A DNA stretch of 64,000 nucleotides, taken from contig NC_081340.1 of the NCBI RefSeq assembly GCF_022539665.2, positions 1,736,001 to 1,800,000 on the forward strand. The letters are read 5' to 3'. The position numbers and the translations under genes were made by a program. The notes beneath the pieces were generated by a model. The model searched no databases. It was not told the DNA's origin and worked only from the letters and a program-made list of their open reading frames with translations. Position 1 is the stretch's first letter, and each line of letters opens with the position of its first letter. This document shows, piece after piece, positions 24,490 through 35,112 of this stretch. The stretch is from Daphnia carinata. Its lineage: Eukaryota; Arthropoda; Branchiopoda; Diplostraca; Daphniidae.

Positions 24490-25827
24490 CCTGTATAACT
24501 CTTTCTCTGTGTAGTTTTAAATTTTAATAATTTAAAAAATTAAATACAAGTACTACAGTACCTTTGCCCAAGGATGGTATGCGGCATACGTACAACGCAC
24601 TGAAGCAAATGATACGACACCTGTTGCTGTCGAGTCAGATTGTTCTTATCTGCATTATCGATTTAGGAACTTGCCACTCTGTCAGTACGTAATTTATCTG
24701 TACGCTGATAAAGGCGATAATATCACTTTCTACATCCAAAATATATGGCCTTCACGAAAGATTCTCCTTCGACTTATCTACGAGAACACAATTTGTTGTT
24801 TGTCTTCTTTTGAGATTCAATAGAAATGCGTGTTTTTCACACAATAATGGGGTCAGTAAGGGGTGGAACCGAAGCGGCTATTTTGCTTTCTTACCACACC
24901 GCTCCGGTGGTGTCCTTGACGCAGGAAGTTGTTATTGATTCCAAATATGCTTGGCAAACGGGCCAACTCTTAAGTATACTTAGACTTAATAACACCCCCG
25001 TGCGCCACGCATGCCACCCTAGCTGTGTGGCACCAAAGCCCAACAGCCGCTTCGTTTTTACCCTTTCTTATTTCATTTGTCGTGAAAATTATCTATTGCC
25101 CAATGTGAGAAAAACGGGGGAGGAGCCAAGGCTGCAGGGCGTGCTTTTTGTTTTGGATAGAGCTCGCACAAAAGCCTTAATAACCATCAACATTTAACAA
25201 ATGTTAATAACATTCAACTTCTAACACCATAAATTCTAATTTCCGAACTACGTTTTTTTTCCATCTCTAGCCACATTTTCTAAAGAAAATTTTATGGATT
25301 ATTAAGTAACCCAGAATGCCGCAGTCAGAGATCGAGATTCGCAGTGTGTGGTGGCGTGGCGCTATAGATTTTTATTTGTTCCTCCCTTAAGTGGTGTTAT
25401 CTAATTTGTTCGAATATGGATTGCCACTTGATGGCGTTGCAGGTTCGTTCTAATTTACCCCAAATAAACGATGAACTCGGCAACAGAATTTGTCTATCAA
25501 AAAATGGATCAAGTGGCATTTCGTGCACCTTTACGATAGAACAAATCATTGTGTAATTGTTCTTTGTTGTCACGAGTAGCGCCGCTAGTGGGCATCGCAA
25601 AAACATCACTGTTTTCTCCTGAATGTGTAAAAGGCTAATTGTGCTGTTTTTTAATCATCGACGACTCACTACACTCATTCTCATTGGACAGCATTCAGTA
25701 CCAATCACCAACCACGAAAAACAACATTCTTTAACGTCGGGAACGTCGCCTACAAATTTGACGCCTTGTCTCTTCCGTGGTTAATCGCGCTCCATTTCCA
25801 AAATTCCCATGTTGTAGTCATATGATT

Positions 25828-26280
25828 ATGGATAATACCAGGCAAACAGCTCGCAAATCGACAGGTGGCAGCTTAGCCAGAAATCACGTGATTAACAAAA
25901 GAACAGCCCGAAAGAGCACTGCACAACAACATTCTCAAACGCCTAACAAACGTCCTAAGCAAACTCAGCAGTATGGTAGAGGATTACGTCATCTCTATCG
26001 TCCTGGTACTGTTGCCATGAGAAACATACGACGTTATCAAAATTCGACAAGGCTACTTATCCCTAAATTACCTTTCCAACGTCTTGTTCGTGATATCGCC
26101 AAAGAATTTAAGCTCAATTTGGCGTTCCAGAGTGCAGCTCTCGGGGCTTTGCACGAGGCAAGTGAGGCTTTCTTAGTGGGTCTTTTCGAAGACACCAACT
26201 TATGTGCAACTCATGCTCGCCGAGTGACCATCATGCCCAGAGATATCCAATTAGCCCGCCGAATTCGTGGTGAAAGATAG
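25828..26280 (+). CDS. Divergent histone H3 variant (intronless)
   Basis: About 150 residues. The start at 25828 ([14 protein letters not shown]) fits H3 best; two earlier in-frame ATGs (25777, 25822) would add 17 or 2 residues. The histone fold is well kept ([60 protein letters not shown]). The tail keeps ARKS at the K9/S10 site and a second ARKS matching K27/S28, but lacks K4 and K14, and a Gln/Asn/Pro-rich stretch replaces the K36 region, making the tail longer. Loop 1 has the normal H3 length, which argues against a CENP-A-type protein. The gene is intronless with a degenerate histone 3' stem-loop 52 bases past the stop. It may be a germline- or stage-specific H3 (inference). Confidence 0.85.
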   Translation: MDNTRQTARKSTGGSLARNHVINKRTARKSTAQQHSQTPNKRPKQTQQYGRGLRHLYRPGTVAMRNIRRYQNSTRLLIPKLPFQRLVRDIAKEFKLNLAFQSAALGALHEASEAFLVGLFEDTNLCATHARRVTIMPRDIQLARRIRGER

Positions 26281-26331
26281 ACTTCATAGAGCAAAACACC
26301 AAAAAAACCAACAAACACACAAGCAATTAAA

Positions 26332-26347
26332 GGCCCTTGTGTGGGCC
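26332..26347 (+). promoter_or_regulatory. Degenerate histone-mRNA 3' stem-loop
   Basis: GGCCCTTGTGTGGGCC flanked by AAA before and AC after, 52 bases past the H3 stop. The replication-type consensus is a 6-bp stem with a UUUC-like loop; here five pairs remain, the sixth is T-T and the loop is TGTG. Confidence 0.5.
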
Positions 26348-26881
26348 ACGATTCGGTCTGTGGAAAAACAAATTCAGCTCCGCAACATAATGAAGCCATC
26401 TACTGGACTGGAACTCAAGCATTTAAAAACAGTGAAACTTACTTTCGTTATTTTGTAAGATGATTTGAAGGAAGTTAACTACCCCAACGATAAGTTATTC
26501 TACTTAGATGATCTACAATAACACCATGATAGCCCATTCTAAATGAAAACCAGAAAATGGATCTATGCAATTGGTGTACGTTTTAAGCCGAAACATTTGC
26601 CTATATTGTTCCGTTTTATTGGTGTTTTCCAATACATTTAAACTTAGATGATCTACGTCTGTAATTGAATACAATTGTAATTTGTTTCTGGTAAGAATAG
26701 ATTATGAGTTGTCTTACCACTTCGTTCACGATGAAGCCTTCCACAACGCCACTTCGTATACTGATCTGAGAGTTCTGGCGTTGGATGTTCCAATACTGCG
26801 CCATCTTGTGAGGTCATTTCCGCCCTCGAAATATTATACTTAGTATTGGGACTGATAGTAGATGTAAAGATGTTAAAATCA

Positions 26882-26965
26882 GCCGTGATCGTCTAGTGGT
26901 TAGGACCCTACTTTGTGGGAGTTCGCGGCACCGTAGTAACCCAGGTTCGAATCCTGGTCACGGCA
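26882..26965 (+). tRNA. tRNA-His(GUG) with a 12-base anticodon-loop insertion
   Basis: Acceptor GCCGTGA/TCACGGC, D arm GTCTAGTGGTTAGGAC and T arm CCAGGTTCGAATCCTGG all match animal tRNA-His. The length is 84 instead of 72. Removing 26919-26930 restores the normal anticodon region; the insertion sits between positions 37 and 38, the standard nuclear tRNA intron site. Anticodon-stem pair 28-42 is T-A, and pair 31-39 is mismatched. Confidence 0.88.
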
Positions 26966-27140
26966 CGATAAAAAAATCTATTTTTAATAGATTAGTATTT
27001 GAGAGCAAAGAAAATTAGCAGCATTAGATTTTTATTCGAAACGCTCATAAATGACTTATTACTAAATTTTCAATTAATCTTTTATAGCATTTAAATTTGC
27101 AGCAAAATACATAGCGAATCATCTAAAAGACAACATAAAT

Positions 27141-27212
27141 GCACCTGCCCAGGATCGAACTGAGGACCTGTTGTGTGTGAGACAACCGTGATAACCACTA
27201 CACTACAGGTGC
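27141..27212 (-). tRNA. tRNA-Val(CAC), copy 1
   Basis: On the minus strand GCACCTG pairs with CAGGTGC; the A box is TAGTGTAGTGGTTATCACG, the anticodon loop CTCACAC and the T arm GTTCGATCC. One base differs from the copy at 30181. Confidence 0.92.
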
Positions 27213-27878
27213 TTATCTACTTACCAAGTCTTTATAAAATAATGCTAATTTTCGTTCGTGTTAAAAAACAACAAGAGTCGAAGAACGTGCCATTCACCGG
27301 AAAATTGAACGTCGATATCGGCAAATGGAGTGGTAATAAATTAAGGCAACATACACGGTACCTTGTAGGACGACAAGGAAGACCGAAATTAGAGCAGCAC
27401 GTGTCACTATCCGTCCATGTTAAACTGTGAATAGCAAAGTGAAAAACCAGCCAAAACCGTTTTGCTGCGCCAAAAAATGAGTTACACGAACAACCAGCAA
27501 TAGTAATCGTCACAAGACTAGCAGCACTTTCTTGCTGTTAGCACTGTACCTGCTAAGATTGAACTATGACCCTGTTTCTATACGAGACTCCAGATATTCT
27601 CTTAAAGAGCTGCCCCTCCAACACGGCCATCATCGGTGATCCTAACTTTAATTTGATTTCAGTTAAAAGAAAAGGTATATGACGGATGCTTTAACCGACA
27701 TCAACATACCAATGCATCACGAAACAAATGGAGATGCAAAAAAACTGAGTGCAATAATTTCAAGTCTGAAATTTACCACTGAAGGCATAAAGGTGAAAAT
27801 CTGTTTTATCTGAATTTAGACAGTAATAACAAGCAACAATTTTGAGCTGAAAAAGGTAAACAACATTCGTGGAGCGTT
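27213..27878. other. Intergenic stretch after tRNA-Val copy 1
   Basis: No gene recognised; short open frames only. Confidence 0.5.
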
Positions 27879-29188
27879 TTAGTAGACTGCATTGTTGCCA
27901 TATCTAAAAGGATTCCTATTGTATCCACCATTCACGTTTGAGTAGGTATTGACTCCCTGTCCAGCACCGTAGGCTCCGTTCGTCATTCCACCGTAAGAAT
28001 TGCTACCGTAGTTTCCATAAGACGATCCACCGTAGTTTCCATAGGATGCCCCACCGTAGTTTTCATCATACAGCGAAGATGAACCCATTGGACCGGCGTA
28101 GGACGAGTAGGGGGAAGATGGAACGCCATAACTAACTCCACCATACGATCCAGCATTCATACCGTAGCTTCCAGGTCCGTAATTCGATCCACTGTAGCTG
28201 TTTCCATAGGAAGAGCCGAGCAGGTTCATGTTATTGCCATGCGCGGAATGGGGAAAAGCGCCATAGCTGCCGTAAGAGGATCCGACGTTATTTCCATAAG
28301 ATGGTGCGCCGTAGGCCGGAATGTTGTAGGAGGAGCCAGACCCGTATCCGTAAGCAGGGGTAACGCCGTAAGCAGGGGTAACGCCGTAAGCAGGGGTAAC
28401 GCCGTAAGCAGGGGTAACGCCGTAAGCAGGGGTAACGCCGTAAGCAGGGGTAACGCCGTAAGCAGGGGTAACGCCGTAAGATGAGCTTCCATAAGATGGG
28501 CCTGTGTAAGAAGATCCGACACCATAACTTCCAAATCCATAAGGTGTACCAGAGAGTCCCTGGTTAGCCGCACTATAGGAGGATCCGTAAGAGATTCCCG
28601 CATTGTAAGCTCCCTTCGTCCCGGATCCGTAATTACTAGCCGGCATGGCGTAAGAGGAGCCGCTGCCATAGTTTCCTGTTCCAGAATAAGCAGATCCGGA
28701 ATAAGCAGATCCGTAGTTTGTAATGGGTTTTGATGTAACGCCATAATCAGAAACGTATCCTCCATAACTCCGTCCGGAATATTCAATGCCATCTTTAAGA
28801 AACGTTAAAGGAAATTGATGCGTCAACACGTGATTCAGCTACAGAAGAATGAAACAAACTAAACACAAGAATAAAACTTTATCGAACCGCTGATGAGAGA
28901 ATCCATTTTCCCTTCGACGATTCCACCATTGTCAGAAATCGAATTACTTCCTGTATCAGAGCCCGGCTCCTTCAAATCCACAGCTACACTCGCCCCATTC
29001 GTTTGGGTAAACGTGACCAAAACTAACACCATTATCATCTATAAAAAAATTGAAAGTTGACATTACCGCAGAATAATATTTGTCGGACAAGACTTTGAAA
29101 AGAAATGCAATTGTAAATAGTAATGAATTCGCCTGATTATATTTACCGAAAGAAATTTCTGGAGGTTGTTCTGGATGTGTCGAGCCAT
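27879..29188 (-). CDS. Gly-Tyr-Ser-rich secreted structural-type protein, copy A
   Basis: Exons 29147-29188, 28888-29038 and 27879-28792, phase consistent, 368 residues. The first exon encodes MARHIQ...; the hydrophobic start of exon 2 (MIMVLVLVTF) then ends in NGASVAV, a likely signal-peptide cleavage region. The rest is low-complexity repeats of SYG, NYGS and GSSYG, including seven perfect VTPAYG units. Such Gly/Tyr-rich proteins are common in cuticle, silk, adhesive and shell matrices; the exact role here is unknown. A paralogue at 30469 shares the exon plan, promoter and C-terminal NN-x-VY ending. TATA and E-box motifs lie upstream. Confidence 0.75.
28351..28476 (-). repeat. 18-base coding minisatellite, seven perfect units
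   Basis: The unit TAAGCAGGGGTAACGCCG repeats seven times with no mismatch and encodes VTPAYG on the minus strand. The paralogue at 30469 has only about two diverged units at the same place. Confidence 0.92.
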
Positions 29189-29226
29189 GATGTGTGAATG
29201 GATGCTGAAGTGAAGGTACTCCTCGC

Positions 29227-29275
29227 CTTTTATACATCGAGTTTAAGAGGTAGGGTACGCAATTGCGTCACGTGG
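29227..29275 (-). promoter_or_regulatory. Promoter of the GYS-rich gene A (TATA plus E-box)
   Basis: TATAAAAG at 29227-29234 lies about 25-30 bases upstream of a CACTTCAG initiator region. A shared element GCGTCACGTGG (CACGTG E-box at 29269-29274) lies 35 bases further up; the same pair with the same spacing occurs before gene B. Confidence 0.55.
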
Positions 29276-29687
29276 GTCAACTCCTAATCGTCCCAATACA
29301 CGGCGACACACAACAGCAAAATATGATAAGTTGGGTGGAAACGCAAAGACCAATATTTTTTACAGATTTAATTTCGATACCTTTGTCCGACAATTTGCAG
29401 TGTATAGATGAATCTAGTTAAATTCAATTACATGTGGTGCTTTTGATAAAAACTTGATACGAGTTGTTTTTTTAATTTCCACATAGCCAAAATGAAATGC
29501 AAACTTTCTTACGTGCCTCTAGGAGGATAGCAGGTAGGGTAAGAATGGCGAAGGCCGCCAGCCAAATACAGCCGCATGGCTATCGACGGAGCAATTTTGA
29601 ATCCGTTTATAGCAACGCTACATATGTGCTTCTTCAACTGATTACACCAGAGCATGTGAATACCAATAGGAGAGTCCGAACTACAGT

Positions 29688-29882
29688 ATGTTATACATCG
29701 CTGTTGCCAACGCTTCTTTCACTATTGCATCTCCTGCACTTACTACCTTCCTTCACTACTACACCACTGAACATCCGTACTACACCAACGCAGCTCCATA
29801 CTACTCCATTACACATTCTGCTGCTACGTTCTACAAGGATCCGATATCTTACCCTTCTCCATTGATTAAAGCATCCAAATGA
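29688..29882 (+). CDS. Possible fragment of a Tyr/Thr-rich protein
   Basis: A 64-codon frame with HYYTTEHPYYTNAAPYYS-type spacing, reminiscent of the Tyr-Tyr-Thr repeat secreted proteins of small crustaceans. Upstream exons could not be assigned; no signal peptide was found. It may be a remnant or chance. Confidence 0.25.
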   Translation: MLYIAVANASFTIASPALTTFLHYYTTEHPYYTNAAPYYSITHSAATFYKDPISYPSPLIKASK

Positions 29883-30180
29883 ATTGGTCGCTAAATGTTT
29901 TTGTTTAAACTACGTTATAATTACTTATATATCCCGCAGCCAAAACCAGATTGTTGAGCAAAATAGAATTTCTAACCAACGAAAGTAAACTATTTACAGG
30001 GCTAAACTGTATTGTTATCGGATTGACTTTATTAGCCTACAGTCGCATTCGCTTATATTTCTTATAGCTGAACGGGAAACAGTGAACGAGCATTGTGTTT
30101 CGTTTATCTGTCGAATATTTATGGTACTACTAGAATCAACAAAATGATCAAAACATAACCATCTGTGCTACACTGAATAT

Positions 30181-30252
30181 GCACCTGCCCAGGATCGAAC
30201 TGAGGACCTGTTGTGTGTGAGACAACCGTGATAACCGCTACACTACAGGTGC
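30181..30252 (-). tRNA. tRNA-Val(CAC), copy 2
   Basis: Same as the copy at 27141 except one base in the D arm. It lies just downstream of the GYS-rich gene B, as copy 1 lies downstream of gene A, consistent with duplication of a tRNA-plus-gene unit. Confidence 0.92.
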
Positions 30253-30468
30253 TGATAGTTACTACTGTAGTTTTGACAGTTCAATGGCATAAACAGAAGA
30301 GAAAATGAATGGGCACGGTTAAATCATTTTTAATTGCATAATTCGGAAAGGCTATGCAAACGCACAAACGTTAAGACAAACGAGCATAATTTTTAAAGAA
30401 ATTTATTGATCGGTTTGAGCTTTCTAAAAAATCTAACCAATTACAAATAACGGCTCTAATACATCAAT

Positions 30469-31724
30469 TTAGTAAACTAGATTATTGCCATAACCAAGTG
30501 GATTCCTATTATATACGCCATTGATAGGTAAATGAGAATAAGGATTGATTCCTTGTCCAACGCCGTAAGCTCCATTCATCATTCCGCCGTAGGCACTGCC
30601 GCCGTAGTTTCCGAAAGAGGACCCATCATACGGGGAAGTTAAACCCCTTTACCCGGCGTATGATGACGAGTACAGAGGCGATGTAGTGCCATAACCAGCT
30701 CCACCATACGATCCAGCAATCATACCGTAGCTTCCGGATCCGTAATTCGATCCACTGTAGCCGTTTCCATAGGAAGAGGCCAGCATGTTGTTGCCATACG
30801 CGGAATGGGGAAAAGCGCCATAGCTGCCGTAAGAGGATCCCACGTTGTTACCATACGATGGTGGTGCACCATAGGCCGGAATATTGTAGGAGGAGCCAGA
30901 TCCGTATCCATAAGCAGGAGGGACGCCGTAAGCAGGAGTGACACCGTAAGATGAGCTGCCATAAGACGGTCCTGTGTAGGAAGATGCAACACCATAACTT
31001 CCAGATCCGGAGGCGATGCCGTAAGGACCCTGATTGGCTGCACCATAAGCAGAGTCGTAAGACATTCCCGTACTGTAAATTCCATTCGTTCCTGCTCCAC
31101 GGCTAATAACCGGCCTCGAGTATGGGAAACCGCTGTCGTAGTTTCCTGTTCCGGAATAGGCAGAACCAGAATAAGCAGATCCATAGTTTGAATAAGGTTT
31201 TGAAGTAACTCCATAGCCAGAACTGTATTCCCCATAACTCCGGCCGGAATATTCGTTAGCACCTTTAAGAAATATCGAGTAAAATCAATATGTAAGACAA
31301 TCAGTTTGCAATGGAAGTATGGAGCAGGTAGAACAGAAGCACATCAAATTCATACGTTTAAACACGATTCAATGACACTAGAATAAAACAGATAAAACAG
31401 AAGCATAAAATTTTATCGAACCACTGGTGCGAGGATCCAGTTTCTCGTCAACGAATCCGCTTGAAATCGAATCGTTGCCTGTTTCAGTGTTTGGCTCTTT
31501 CGAATCCACAGCTACACTTGCTCCATTTGTTTTGCTGAATGCGACAAAGAATAACGCTATTGCCACCTGAAAGCAAATCACAATTTTAAACATAATAATG
31601 TTTTATCATTCGAGACTTAGAAAAGCACTGAAAACATAATGGAATATTCAACTTAATAAGCAATTCGTTTGGATAGGTTTACCGGAGTGAGACATTGGAA
31701 GTGCATCTTATCGTGGCGAGCCAT
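30469..31724 (-). CDS. Gly-Tyr-Ser-rich secreted protein, copy B, with in-frame TAA
   Basis: Exons 31683-31724, 31422-31566 and 30469-31262. Exon 1 encodes MARHDKM...; exon 2 starts VAIALFFVAFSKTNGASVAV (signal-peptide end). Exon 3 is GYS-rich like copy A but with only two VTPAYG-like units. A TAA at 30649-30651 falls where copy A has a Pro codon. The following 59 codons remain in frame, keep GNYGG, AYGGMMNGAYG and YNRNP, and end in NNLVY like copy A. Hence a recent nonsense change, a variant, or readthrough; alternatively GTAAAG at this point acts as a splice donor. Confidence 0.65.
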
Positions 31725-31762
31725 GATGGATGAATGGGTACTTGGTCAAAGGTATTGGTCAC

Positions 31763-31812
31763 CTTTTATACAATGCGTCCTAGAGGTAGGGTGTTCAAAC
31801 TGCGTCACGTGG
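31763..31812 (-). promoter_or_regulatory. Promoter of the GYS-rich gene B (TATA plus E-box)
   Basis: TATAAAAG (31763-31770) and GCGTCACGTGG (31802-31812) have the same spacing as in gene A, with CCCTACCTCT conserved between them. Confidence 0.5.
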
Positions 31813-32021
31813 ATGGACTCCTGATCATCCTAGACATCATGGCATAACAAAATGGGAATGATTATGTTACAATTATTTGGTAATTTTTTAAAGCTTACTA
31901 GACAATTTGTAAAACTTACCAGGTTAAAATTGCTTTTTCCTTTTCATCAAAATGGCTATAGCATCCAATGATGATATAAGTATAGAAATTCGGGTGTGAA
32001 AACTTGTTTACAAAATTGACA

Positions 32022-32071
32022 AAAAATGTGGAACGCTTCACGATTTTGCGTGTCATCCTTGCGCAGGGGCC

Positions 32072-32111
<40 letters not shown>

Positions 32112-32127
32112 ATTCCGTATGGAATAC
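32022..32127 (-). ncRNA. U6: U6 spliceosomal snRNA
   Basis: The catalytic core is intact: ACTAAAATTGGAACGATACAGAGA, AGATTAGCATGGCCCC and TGCGCAAGGATGACACGC, then GTGAAGCGTTCCAC and a T run. The 5' stem is GTATTCC-ATAC-GGAATAC, different from the usual animal G-T-T-C-T-T-G-C-type stem but fully paired. A TATA (GAGGTATAAATTCTG) lies about 30 bases upstream, as in RNA polymerase III type-3 promoters. Confidence 0.93.
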
Positions 32128-32690
32128 ATCTGTATATGGGTTTCTCACAGAATTTATACCTCTTCCAGCTACTTGAAACATGCATGATGTTCCCGAAGTC
32201 ACCACTATGCTTACCTACAGTTTAAGAAAGCCGTTTGCTTATTCATTTTGAATAGAAAACAAAGGTGGTGATAGTAGAATTAAAGTTCATTTGCTAATTT
32301 TTGTGTTTTTTAATTTGTTGTTTGACAGTATTAAAATTTATTTTGAATAGCATACGATCACCAAACGCTCCTCCCTCTTGCAACAAACACCCCCTTTGTG
32401 CCCCCTCCCAAGGATGGGCTCAGCCCATTTTTGGAATGTGGGAGGAGCATAGTAACGATAAATTACATAGCGCAGCAAAAAAAGGCTGTATATAGCTACA
32501 ATATCTTAACCTTGAAAATCTAAATAATGAACTTTAAAGCACTTTGTTACGTCTTTCATCTAAACATCTACAAAGTGCCACAACTACTAACTGAGATTTA
32601 AGCTGAGGCGCTCTTTAGTACTGCGGAATGCTATCGGTAGTGTAAACTCGTTTTGGAGGTATAAATTCTGGGATGGCCACTCAGTTAATT

Positions 32691-32714
32691 GTATTCCATA
32701 CGGAATACATATAT

Positions 32715-32746
<32 letters not shown>

Positions 32747-32798
32747 GGCCCCTGCGCAAGGATGACACGCAAATTCGTGAAGCGTTCCATATTTTTTT
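32691..32798 (+). ncRNA. U6: U6 spliceosomal snRNA, divergent partner
   Basis: Same structure, with two substitutions (ATATATTAAAA for ATATACTAAAA, and CAAATTCG for CAAAATCG). It is transcribed away from the copy at 32127; both share the GAGGTATAAATTCTG box (TATA from 32660). Its slightly altered core suggests it may be the less used copy (inference). Confidence 0.9.
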
Positions 32799-33866
32799 TT
32801 CCTAGGGACAAAAAAGTACATACCAACCTGGTCTGGGCTTGCGTTGTAGTATTTTAAAATATTCCGATAGCTGAATCAAAAGCATCTTAACGTCCCATGT
32901 GAGTACTGTGTCCGGTATCGATAAATCATTAGATGGGTTATATCCTTGTAGTGGTGTAACATACGTCTACCCGCGGGTAGACGTCCCTCTAAGATCATAC
33001 GTGGCAGTTATAGCGCAAGTCTTGACCACGGATGGTTGTTAGGGTTTTATAGTACTATACAATTTCCAAATAGAAAAGGTTCGATAAATAATAGGATCCT
33101 CAATGCATGCAAACAGATGGGATGCTTCATTTTGGTCAACTGCTTTAGTTCTGGTTGACTGGTCGTAGGTGAGAGAAATCCCACATCGTACAATACTCAT
33201 CTGTAAAAGCTGTCACTACTATCGTTTCACATTAAGATGAGGAATGGAAAGATGGTTGTTTTTTAATTGTAAGAAGCCCTTATGTCTACTGCCACAGCTT
33301 TCAATATGAACAGAGTATCCTACGAAATAAAGTGGAAAGAACATTACATTGGTAGCACCCACATTTATTTTAAAGATACAAGACACATTGGCAAGCGTAA
33401 ACTGCACATGCACACTAATCATTTTGTAACATCGATCACCAGTATCGGGAATACTGTTGCATTTCGAATATTTTATACTTTGGCGTGCACTCTAAAGGTG
33501 TGACACAAAAGAAGATTCAAGTGAGAAGAAAGAACAACCTTTGGCCAGCAGTTCACACTGCTAAAAGAGGAATCTTGACTACTGATAGGTGACTGGAGAT
33601 CGGTATTCTGAAGAGGTTCACACACTGCTGTACCCTTTTCATGCACATCATTTTGCAATGCACTCTTTGCTCTTCTGCTACTCCGACGAACAGGTTGCAA
33701 ACTGTCCCTCGAAATTGTTTTGATATTTATTTTTCATTCATCTGCAAGTCTAATGTCTCAAACATTGTACCTGTGTAAGAACTGTTCTGTACGACACAAG
33801 GCATGCTTTTTCGTATGTTTCTGTCATACAACAAATGAAAAAAAAAATCATTTAACCAATTTTAAC
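32799..33866. other. Region between U6 and the minus-strand C2H2 gene; possible 3' exons
   Basis: It probably holds later exons of the C2H2 gene at 33867-34273. A Ser/Arg/Gln-rich stretch on the minus strand (33514-33714, with PVRRSSRRAKS) and a small exon-like segment (33770-33830) are candidates, but phase could not be closed. Confidence 0.35.
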
Positions 33867-34273
33867 ATGTCTGCTGAATGTACCATTCGTGGGGCATGAG
33901 ATCGCAAGTGGTTCTTCAGATGCCATTTTTCTTTAAATGACTAAAGGAAAAACACGAATTGAATAGTGACAGTGCACATGGATACTTGAGAATCATACCT
34001 TTAGACAGATTTGGCAGACATGTTGGTTTTCTGAAAAAGGGACCTGTTTACCAACACATGTGTTACTTTTTTTATAAAATGACTCTTCTGGTACATGTGT
34101 TTCCATTACATGGCTTCTCATGCTTAATTGTGATTTGCTCGTCTAACAATCGAAACCATTAAACCATTTTCTCCTGCGTGACTTACATCAAAGCCAACTC
34201 TACTGCAATATATGTTTTTTTTACCTACATGAGAACATAGAAGACAAACAAACATCTTTTCTTGAATATACAT
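33867..34273 (-). CDS. C2H2 zinc-finger protein (5' part; 3' exons unresolved)
   Basis: Exons 34229-34273, 34067-34142, 33999-34030 and 33867-33940 read in phase. The start MYIQEKMF leads to finger 1 (FVCLLCSH | TSKSQLSMRSHVMETH) and finger 2 (HVCQICLK | SFKEKWHLKNHLRSH). Each finger is cut by an intron just after the CxxC knuckle, as in the zinc-finger gene at 37532. Likely a nucleic-acid-binding protein; target unknown. The C-terminal exons are not settled. Confidence 0.6.
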
Positions 34274-34691
34274 TGTTGTGCCGAATACAGATCGTCTGCT
34301 TAAATATCTACTCTTTCATTTCAATATGGCAACATGGTGTCGCCATTATATACATAATGTATAAAGTTACACATTAAAGTGAATGTGGCTAAAACAGAAC
34401 AATATAACAACAAACAATAATAGTATTTACGAAGAAACACGTATTAATAATTTTTTATTCAGTATGCCATCTCCAGCCTAAGGAGTGCATTGATACGTGC
34501 CATCTGCCATATAAACGGCTCTTGTCCTCGAGTCTGCTCACAAATCGGATAGCTTTTAAGTTGATTTCCGATTTAAAATGTAGTAATGTTATTTCAAATA
34601 TTTAAAAGAAAAAAAATGACAGCATAGCTTGTCAAAATTAAAACAAAGGGATGGTGTACAATGATGGTTCATTAAAAAAGAAAAAAAGTTT

Positions 34692-34763
34692 TGGAGATGC
34701 GGGGGATTGAACCCCGGGCTTTTCGCATGCAAAGCGAACACTCTACCACTGAGTTACATCCCC
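34692..34763 (-). tRNA. tRNA-Ala(UGC)
   Basis: On the minus strand GGGGATG pairs with CATCTCC. The A box is TAACTCAGTGGTAGAG, the anticodon loop TTTGCAT and the T arm GGGGTTCAATCCCC. It differs from the usual A box at TAACTC (normally TAGCTC). Confidence 0.93.
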
Positions 34764-35112
34764 TACATACAAAATGCCTTTTAACACCTATAAATACTAG
34801 CATTTTCGACAGGCCAACAACTGAAAAAAACATAGATACAGCAAGAAAAAATGTTAATTCACAAAGAAGAATATGTGGTGTATGCAATACAAGAAAATGT
34901 TATATATACTGTAAACCTTTGCCTTTGATATGGGTTCTAGCCGTCTGTCAAAACGGCGCAAACGGGTGGGCATACAAACTTTGTACTTAAAATCTACAAA
35001 CATGACTGTACATACGGACACACTTTTTGTTTCATTTCTTAACTGATGCAAGTCTTTCGGTGAAAGAACGAAGTGTGAACGGTAATGCACATTGATTGCG
35101 TGTTATGCCCAA

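Noticed and set aside
24826-25197. A 123-codon open frame on the plus strand
   Set aside because: No family resemblance, no supporting splice structure, and composition like the surrounding non-coding DNA. Probably chance.
25777-26280. The H3 variant as a CENP-A/CenH3 gene
   Set aside because: Loop 1 has the normal H3 length, and the core and C-terminus follow H3 closely; CenH3 usually shows a longer loop 1 and stronger divergence.
28226-28792. Long open frame in a second minus-strand frame, with LLTALP repeats
   Set aside because: It is the shifted reading of the VTPAYG minisatellite and GYS repeats, and lacks its own start context.
33282-33503. A plus-strand frame with HIGKRKLHMHTNHF, suggesting half a C2H2 finger
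   Set aside because: No CxxC half or suitable splice site was found before it; likely chance.
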